Shown: positions 59,658-64,000 of the stretch, in pieces
Numbering within the stretch: position 1 is the stretch's first letter
How the letters are laid out: each line of letters begins with the position of its first letter
Origin: Chryseotalea sp. WA131a
GTDB lineage: Bacteria; Bacteroidota; Bacteroidia; Cytophagales; Cyclobacteriaceae
Assembly (NCBI GenBank): GCA_025370075.1
Contig: CP073016.1
Coordinates: forward strand, 3,348,001 to 3,412,000
Length of the DNA stretch: 64,000 nucleotides
Reading direction: 5' to 3'
Position numbers and translations under genes: made by a program
Notes under the pieces: model-generated
What the model saw: the letters and a program-made list of their open reading frames with translations, nothing else
Told to the model about the DNA's origin: nothing
Databases searched by the model: none

Positions 59658-60398
59658 TTAGCCCTCCTTTACTAAAAACTGCTCGAGATCTTTTAGTTGT
59701 AAGATGCCTTCGTAATAAGCTTTGCCAAAAATCACGGAGTAAACGCCCATGTCGTTTAGGCGCTTAATATCATCTACTCCTCGGACACCTCCACTGGCCA
59801 ACACCTTTAGGTCAGGGAAGGTATCTATGATTTCTTGATAAAATGAAAAGGCGGGGCCTTCCAGCACACCATCGCGAGAGATATCGGTGCACTTGGCATA
59901 TTTCAATCCGCGATCATAAAAGTATTCGATGTGCTCAAAAAGCGTTACGTTGGCCATTTTTTGCCAACCCCTAAAGGCTACCTTTTTTGATTGGATGTCG
60001 GTAACATCTGCCCCCAGCGTGATGTTTTCTCTTCCATAGCTGATCAGCCAAGAGGCAAACAAATTGGGATTTGTGATGGCAATACTGGAGGCGGTAATGT
60101 AATCTGCTCCATAATTGTAAGCATTGCCTATATCGCCATCTGTGCAAATGCCCCCGGTAAAATCCAATTTCAAATCGGTATAGCCGGAGATTTGTTGCAG
60201 CACATGAAGGTTTCTCGGGCTGCCCGTTTCGGCTCCATCTAAATCTACCAAGTGAAGAATTTCGATGCCGTGGTCTTCAAATCTTTTGGCTAAATCCACC
60301 GGGTTTTCATCATAGGCCTTTTCGCTGGTTGGGTCGCCCTTGCGCATTTTCACCACCTTGCCTTTTCGAATCGCTATTGAAGGTATTACTTGAATCAT
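59658..60398 (-). CDS. Orphan HisA/HisF-family TIM-barrel protein lacking the first catalytic Asp
   Basis: A 246-residue (beta/alpha)8 protein of the HisA type, the isomerase of histidine synthesis. Phosphate-binding and core motifs remain: LDFTGGICTDGDI, KVAFRGWQ, KCTDISRDGVLEGPAF, LASGGVRGVDDIKRL. The first active-site motif, PAIDL in HisA with the general acid/base Asp, reads IPSIAIRKGKVV here (codon GCG, Ala9). The second Asp region (LGADVTDIQS) is kept. No other his gene is nearby and the neighbour is a DUF2911 gene 29 bp upstream. It is therefore either a non-histidine paralogue or an altered enzyme; I leave the symbol blank. Confidence 0.85.
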   Translation of the reverse strand: MIQVIPSIAIRKGKVVKMRKGDPTSEKAYDENPVDLAKRFEDHGIEILHLVDLDGAETGSPRNLHVLQQISGYTDLKLDFTGGICTDGDIGNAYNYGADYITASSIAITNPNLFASWLISYGRENITLGADVTDIQSKKVAFRGWQKMANVTLFEHIEYFYDRGLKYAKCTDISRDGVLEGPAFSFYQEIIDTFPDLKVLASGGVRGVDDIKRLNDMGVYSVIFGKAYYEGILQLKDLEQFLVKEG

Positions 60399-60427
60399 TA
60401 TAAATCAGAATTTAAAGTATAGAAAGA

Positions 60428-60982
60428 CTATTTAACCATAAAGGGTGCCGCCACCAATGTTTTGTCCCAAATAAGAATCAGCTCCATTTCTTCGCCAACT
60501 TTTTCTACGCTGATGGTAAACTGTTCAAATTCCTTTTCTTGCAATACAACGGGGCTTTCCAATTTGATAACGTCTTTAGTGGAATCGCGTAACGCTTGCC
60601 CATCAAACCCAACCCCCCAGGAGGGGATATTGCTATTAAAAATGATCTTCCAACTCGTTTCGTTGGGAATTGTCCATAGGCTGTATCGTCCTTTTGGAAG
60701 ATTTTGACCCGAGAATTGCAGAGCCTGGTTGGTTTCAAAAACGGTGGCTTCGTTGGCCCCCGTGCGCCAAACCTTGCCAAAGGGAACCAGCCCATCTTTT
60801 GCAAAAAGAACGCGTCCCTTTTTTGAAGGGCGGTTGTAAAAGACATGCACCTTCAAATCCCCATTAGAAAAGTTAACATTCGACTCGGGGCTGAAGGATT
60901 TGGTATAGAAAAAACGAAGATACGTTAAGGTTCCGATCAGGATCACCAAGATAACTCCAACAATAATCAATACGCGTTTCAT
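60428..60982 (-). CDS. DUF2911 family protein
   Basis: A 184-residue protein with one N-terminal membrane anchor (VLIIVGVILVILIGTLTYLRFF) and a DUF2911 domain: LKVHVFYNRPSKKGRVLF, GKVWRTGANEATVFETN, LPKGRYSLWTIPNETSWKIIFN. The function of DUF2911 is not known to me; it is a periplasmic beta domain common in Bacteroidota. It is in line with the HisA-like gene 29 bp downstream, so they form an operon, which is an unusual pairing. Confidence 0.9.
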   Translation of the reverse strand: MKRVLIIVGVILVILIGTLTYLRFFYTKSFSPESNVNFSNGDLKVHVFYNRPSKKGRVLFAKDGLVPFGKVWRTGANEATVFETNQALQFSGQNLPKGRYSLWTIPNETSWKIIFNSNIPSWGVGFDGQALRDSTKDVIKLESPVVLQEKEFEQFTISVEKVGEEMELILIWDKTLVAAPFMVK

Positions 60983-61031
60983 ACACGGGTTTTAAGTGAA
61001 ATAGACGTCTAGTTAATATTTAACCCTCAAT

Positions 61032-61064
61032 TTGCAAATAATTAATGTTATCCGATTACTTTTG
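61032..61064 (+). promoter_or_regulatory. Probable promoter for the 35-codon gene and LOG gene
   Basis: TTTG at 61031-61034 and TACTTTTG at 61057-61064 fit the Bacteroidota TTG ... TAnnTTTG promoter with a spacing of 22 bases. Initiation would fall about 14-20 bases before the ATG at 61085. Confidence 0.5.
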
Positions 61065-61084
61065 AGCGTTAAACATTTTGAACT

Positions 61085-61192
61085 ATGGCAGTTTTTGGTG
61101 TCGTACTTGCCCTTTTCGCTTTGGCCATTCTTTCTATATGGCTTTTCCCCAACAGTAAAGTGAGCGATAACGAGCATGATGTAAAGCACTAA
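61085..61192 (+). CDS. 35-residue single-helix membrane peptide
   Basis: A short gene: MAVFGVVLALFALAILSIWL is a membrane helix and is followed by FPNSKVSDNEHDVKH, an acidic/His tail. It has its own promoter-like box upstream and ends five bases before the LOG gene start, so it is in an operon with it. Similar one-helix peptides occur with many enzymes. I recognise no family. Confidence 0.55.
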   Translation: MAVFGVVLALFALAILSIWLFPNSKVSDNEHDVKH

Positions 61193-61197
61193 CCAGA

Positions 61198-61740
61198 ATG
61201 AACATCTGCGTTTTTTGCGGAAGCTCATTGGGCTCAAAAGGTGTTTATAAAAGCGTAGCGCACGAATTGGGCAAACTGATTGCTCAATCAAAATCAACCT
61301 TGGTATACGGTGGTGGCAACATTGGCCTAATGGGCGTAGTGGCAGATGCTGTAATGGAACACAACGGAGAGGTGATTGGCATAATACCCGATTTTCTTTT
61401 GCGCAGAGAAGTAGCCCACCACGGCATCACCCAATTAGAGGTTGTAGAATCTATGCATGAACGCAAAAAGCGGATGGCCGATCTTTCGGATTCATTCATT
61501 GCTTTGCCGGGTGGATGGGGCACCTTGGATGAACTGGCCGAAATTCTTACTTGGAAACAATTAGGCCTCATCTCTTCCTCCATTGGCATCTTAAACATCA
61601 ATTCTTTTTTCAATCATTTGATCAATCAAATGCAATTGATGGCCAGCCATGGCTTTCTTCAAGAAAATTATCTGCAACAGGTAAAGATTGCCGATAATCC
61701 CAAAGATATGCTCATCCAAATGGGTGCTTTCCACGTATAG
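61198..61740 (+). CDS. LOG-family protein (cytokinin riboside 5'-monophosphate phosphoribohydrolase type)
   Basis: A 180-residue protein of the TIGR00730 Rossmann group. The signatures are NICVFCGSSLGSKGVYKSVA, LVYGGGNIGLMGVVADAV and the catalytic PGGWGTLDELAE (residues 104-115), with RKKRMADLSDSFIAL in front. Members hydrolyse the N-glycosidic bond of nucleoside 5'-monophosphates such as AMP or cytokinin nucleotides; in bacteria the physiological substrate is mostly unclear. Length and motifs are normal. It is preceded by the 35-residue membrane peptide and followed 42 bp later by the protease-like gene. Confidence 0.94.
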   Translation: MNICVFCGSSLGSKGVYKSVAHELGKLIAQSKSTLVYGGGNIGLMGVVADAVMEHNGEVIGIIPDFLLRREVAHHGITQLEVVESMHERKKRMADLSDSFIALPGGWGTLDELAEILTWKQLGLISSSIGILNINSFFNHLINQMQLMASHGFLQENYLQQVKIADNPKDMLIQMGAFHV

Positions 61741-61782
61741 TAACTCGGTTAGAAATTACTAGATTTCGTAAAACCGTACTAA

Positions 61783-63024
61783 ATGGGGAGAGTTTTACTT
61801 TGCCTTCTCTTATTTGTTTTTTCCTATGGTCTTTGCCAAGAACAGCAAATACTGGGCTTCTCATTGCCCCCAAATACCAACAAGGTCGAAATCCCCATCG
61901 AGATTCACAACAACCTGGTGGTGGTGCCAGTGATCCTTAACAACACTCTTCCTTTAAAATTTATTGTCGATACGGGCGTTCGAACGGCCATTCTTACGGA
62001 AAAAATTTATAGTGATATCCTTAATCTTTCATACACCCGAAAATACACCATCTCGGGGGCAGGTGGCCAAAAATTGGTAGACGCCTTCCTTACAAACAAT
62101 GTAACCTTTGATATGCCGGGTGTGCACGGGCAAGGGCACTCCATGTTGGTATTAGGTCAAGATTACCTGGAATTAAAAAACTCAATGGGCACCGAGGTGC
62201 ACGGGATTTTAGGGTATGAACTTTTCAGTCGATTTGTGATAACCATTAACTACGAAGCCAAGCGGCTTACCTTGGAGTTGCCAAACAAATTCAAGCCCAA
62301 GCGCTCTTACAAAGTATTGCCCATTACGGTAGAAGACACCAAACCCTTTGTTCATGTAAAATTACAAATGAACGACTCGGTAAAAGTAGATGCAAAGATG
62401 TTGGTAGATAGCGGAGCAAGCCACGGTATATTTTTAGAATCCACTTCCGATAGCTTGATTCAAATCCCCGCAAAAAATATTGATGCTGTTTTGGGCCGAG
62501 GACTAGGAGGAGTAATATTTGGGAAAATTGCCCGCATCAAATCAATGGATATTTCTGATTACCGATTGGAACAAGTGATTGCCAATTTCCCGTTGGACTA
62601 TTCCCCCAAAGACACCACCAAAACGAATGCCCGAACTACCTTTCGCAATGGAAGTATTGGTGGTGACTTACTAAGCCGATTTACGGTTGTGTTTAATTTT
62701 CCTGACGAGAAAATTTACCTAAAGAAAAATGCTGCCTTTAAAAAGAAATTTTATTATAGCCTCAGTGGTCTAACCGTGCGCGCGAAAGGCAATCGGCTTA
62801 GCGAATTTGAAATTACGGATGTTCGCAAAAACACGCCTGCCGAACGCTCTGGAATACAAATTGGCGATCAATTGCTGTTTATAAACGGTTTTGATTTGAG
62901 CGAGCTAGAGCTGAACAATGTCAATTCTCTTCTTAGCCAGAAGCCCGGAAAAAAAATAAAAGTTCAGGTGCTGAGAAACGGAGAGAAACTTAAAAAGGAA
63001 TTTACCCTTGAAAGTGTAATCTAG
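61783..63024 (+). CDS. Secreted retropepsin-like aspartic protease with PDZ domain
   Basis: A 413-residue protein with a signal peptide (MGRVLLCLLLFVFSYGLCQ). It carries two retropepsin-type active-site motifs in one chain, LKFIVDTGVRTAIL (Asp63) and KMLVDSGASHGIFLES (Asp209), so the two lobes could form a pseudo-dimeric aspartic protease. The C-terminal eighty residues are a PDZ domain (ITDVRKNTPAERSGIQIGDQLLFINGF). This is a known Bacteroidota layout. It acts in the periplasm or at the outer membrane. The 3' end overlaps by four bases with the stop of the convergent gene. Confidence 0.9.
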   Translation: MGRVLLCLLLFVFSYGLCQEQQILGFSLPPNTNKVEIPIEIHNNLVVVPVILNNTLPLKFIVDTGVRTAILTEKIYSDILNLSYTRKYTISGAGGQKLVDAFLTNNVTFDMPGVHGQGHSMLVLGQDYLELKNSMGTEVHGILGYELFSRFVITINYEAKRLTLELPNKFKPKRSYKVLPITVEDTKPFVHVKLQMNDSVKVDAKMLVDSGASHGIFLESTSDSLIQIPAKNIDAVLGRGLGGVIFGKIARIKSMDISDYRLEQVIANFPLDYSPKDTTKTNARTTFRNGSIGGDLLSRFTVVFNFPDEKIYLKKNAAFKKKFYYSLSGLTVRAKGNRLSEFEITDVRKNTPAERSGIQIGDQLLFINGFDLSELELNNVNSLLSQKPGKKIKVQVLRNGEKLKKEFTLESVI

Positions 63025-63479
63025 TCTGCTAGCAACCGCATCAATTGACCTTTCCTTTTTCGGTATGCCTTTCTTAAAAACTGCTGGGCCGCACGAGGTG
63101 TAAAGGCTTGCGTTAGGCATTTATAGAGGCGTTCGGCTGTTAAGTTGGACTTCAACAAATAATTTAATGCCTCGTTATTTACGAAGTGTTGGTAATTCGA
63201 ATTTTTTAAAACAGTGATGGGAACATCTTTAGTTTTTCGATTGCGTGATAGCTGGTGGATAGTTTCTCGCAGTTCATGGTCTCCAATATTATCGTCAATC
63301 AAAATATAGGAAGGCGAAAACGTAGCCAAGCAATCCAGGCTACTGCGCAAATCAAAAGCGATTTTGGTAATGAAAGGCTGGTGCCTGATTTGATCTATGT
63401 GGTTTACCACATCGCTCAATTCAATGGGATTATTTCCCACCACCAACACCTGCCACTTTTTCTCTGCTTCTGTTATCAT
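63021..63479 (-). CDS. Receiver-domain-like protein
   Basis: About 152 residues from the ATG at 63479 (MITEAEKKWQVLVVGNNPIE); the ATG 31 codons upstream adds a stretch that does not fit a receiver, so I prefer the later one. It has the REC fold order: VVGNNPIELSDVV (the usual two acidic residues are Asn), SYILIDDNIGDHELRETI (a candidate phospho-Asp), VPITVLKNSN and LLKSNLTAERL (Lys), then a basic C-terminal tail (FLRKAYRKRKGQLMRLL). With the first acidic pair lost it may not be phosphorylated normally. No kinase is next to it. The stop overlaps the stop of the protease gene. Confidence 0.7.
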   Translation of the reverse strand: MITEAEKKWQVLVVGNNPIELSDVVNHIDQIRHQPFITKIAFDLRSSLDCLATFSPSYILIDDNIGDHELRETIHQLSRNRKTKDVPITVLKNSNYQHFVNNEALNYLLKSNLTAERLYKCLTQAFTPRAAQQFLRKAYRKRKGQLMRLLAD

Positions 63480-63600
63480 AACACGAACTTTAAACGTAAC
63501 GATTAATAGCTCATTTAGTTGGATTGTAACCATGTTTTTTTGGAACTTGACATTCGTTAACAAATCATCCACAAAAGATTAAACATTCAAATACATTTCA

Positions 63601-64000
63601 TTGAAATTACTCAACAGAACAGAACCAAAAACAATTGTAATCGTTGGCGGAGGCTTAGCTGGCTTGGTCTGTGCGAATCTATTAAGCCAATCAGCCAAGG
63701 TAGTTTTACTTGAAAAAAAACAATATCCCTTTCATCGGGTGTGTGGTGAATATATTTCGAACGAAACTATTCCTTTTCTTAAAAGAAATGGACTCTATCC
63801 CAACTTTTTAGAATTGCCCTCCATTCGTCAGTTGTGGTTAACTTCGGTTAATGGACAAAAAGCAGAAATAGATTTGGGCTTAGGAGGGTTTGGCATCAGC
63901 CGATTTCAATTGGATCATTTTCTATATCAGAAGGCAAAAGAAAAAGGGGTAGCTGTTTTTGAAAATTGTGAAGCAACCCAAATCACCTTCCAAGATGAGT
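63601..64000 (+). CDS. FAD-dependent oxidoreductase, geranylgeranyl-reductase-like (3' end cut by window)
   Basis: The frame is open to the right edge with about 133 codons. Start is TTG at 63601, the only start-like codon after an in-frame stop that precedes the FAD motif closely. The dinucleotide motif is TIVIVGGGLAGLVCANLLS; then VVLLEKKQYPFHRVCGEYIS, a hallmark of flavoproteins of the geranylgeranyl reductase/halogenase-like type; GISRFQLDHFLYQKAKEKG follows as in the family. It would oxidise or reduce a lipid or pigment precursor. The rest lies outside the window. Confidence 0.88.
   Translation, partial: MKLLNRTEPKTIVIVGGGLAGLVCANLLSQSAKVVLLEKKQYPFHRVCGEYISNETIPFLKRNGLYPNFLELPSIRQLWLTSVNGQKAEIDLGLGGFGISRFQLDHFLYQKAKEKGVAVFENCEATQITFQDE

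Noticed and set aside
59573..59767. 64-codon frame beginning MVIAQFIDQQGTLLC
   Set aside because: Its second half runs antisense through the HisA-like gene, and the first half matches no family; treated as part of decayed DNA.
1..64000. Defence islands, prophage, retron, toxin-antitoxin or biosynthetic gene cluster
   Set aside because: I looked for reverse transcriptases, nucleases, phage structural genes and NRPS/PKS motifs and saw none; the only mobile element is the IS1380-family copy.

Overview
The window looks like chromosomal DNA of a Bacteroidota bacterium, most likely of the Cytophagales. The basis is: secreted proteins ending in type IX secretion (T9SS) sorting domains of both kinds, many carboxypeptidase-regulatory-like beta-sandwich proteins, LytS/LytR-type regulation, DUF4175/DUF2911/DUF3500/DUF4396 families, FAS1 lipoproteins, a long-form IspH, YbeY with the HxxxHxxGxxD variant, and promoter-like TAnnTTTG boxes. 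The assignment is inference from gene content. I saw no rRNA, tRNA, CRISPR or phage genes.

Left part (1-17.2 kb, all genes on +): an ABC permease cut by the left edge, three tandem secreted proteins that share an N-terminal beta-sandwich module, an M20D amidohydrolase, a membrane protein, and a housekeeping block (DUF4175 protein, RsbW-like ATPase, ybeY, mnmG, methyltransferase, Ig-like lipoprotein). Two parS-like sites lie directly upstream of mnmG. The 252-bp spacer at 17.17-17.42 kb contains DnaA-box-like 9-mers and is followed by very AT-rich DNA, so it is a candidate oriC. I consider this pair of observations the most important in the window.

Middle (17.4-30.1 kb): a TPR protein, an AraC regulator with a DUF3500 lipoprotein and a truncated HupE-like partner, an HMA-DUF4396 membrane protein, an M1 peptidase fused to the same secreted module found at 3.6-6.1 kb, a three-domain fasciclin lipoprotein, a relic of a nucleotide-sugar dehydrogenase gene closed by a strong terminator, and a LytS/LytTR two-component pair.

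30.2-46.4 kb: a probable sugar (possibly keto-sugar) locus with two Gfo/Idh/MocA oxidoreductases, a NupG-like transporter and a ThuA-glucose dehydrogenase-PKD-cytochrome c lipoprotein; then ispH and polA (with a degenerate proofreading domain), a transglutaminase-like/beta-sandwich gene pair, an APH-type kinase with a 3-hydroxyacyl-CoA dehydrogenase, and a lipoprotein.

Right part (46.7-64 kb): two very large T9SS substrates (an SBBP/PKD protein and an M4 metalloprotease), a serine hydrolase, a complete IS1380-family element with target-site duplication, a decayed 520-bp stretch, an orphan HisA-like protein that lacks the first catalytic aspartate, a DUF2911 protein, a 35-codon membrane peptide with a LOG-family gene, a double-motif retropepsin with PDZ, a receiver-like protein, and a flavoprotein cut by the right edge.
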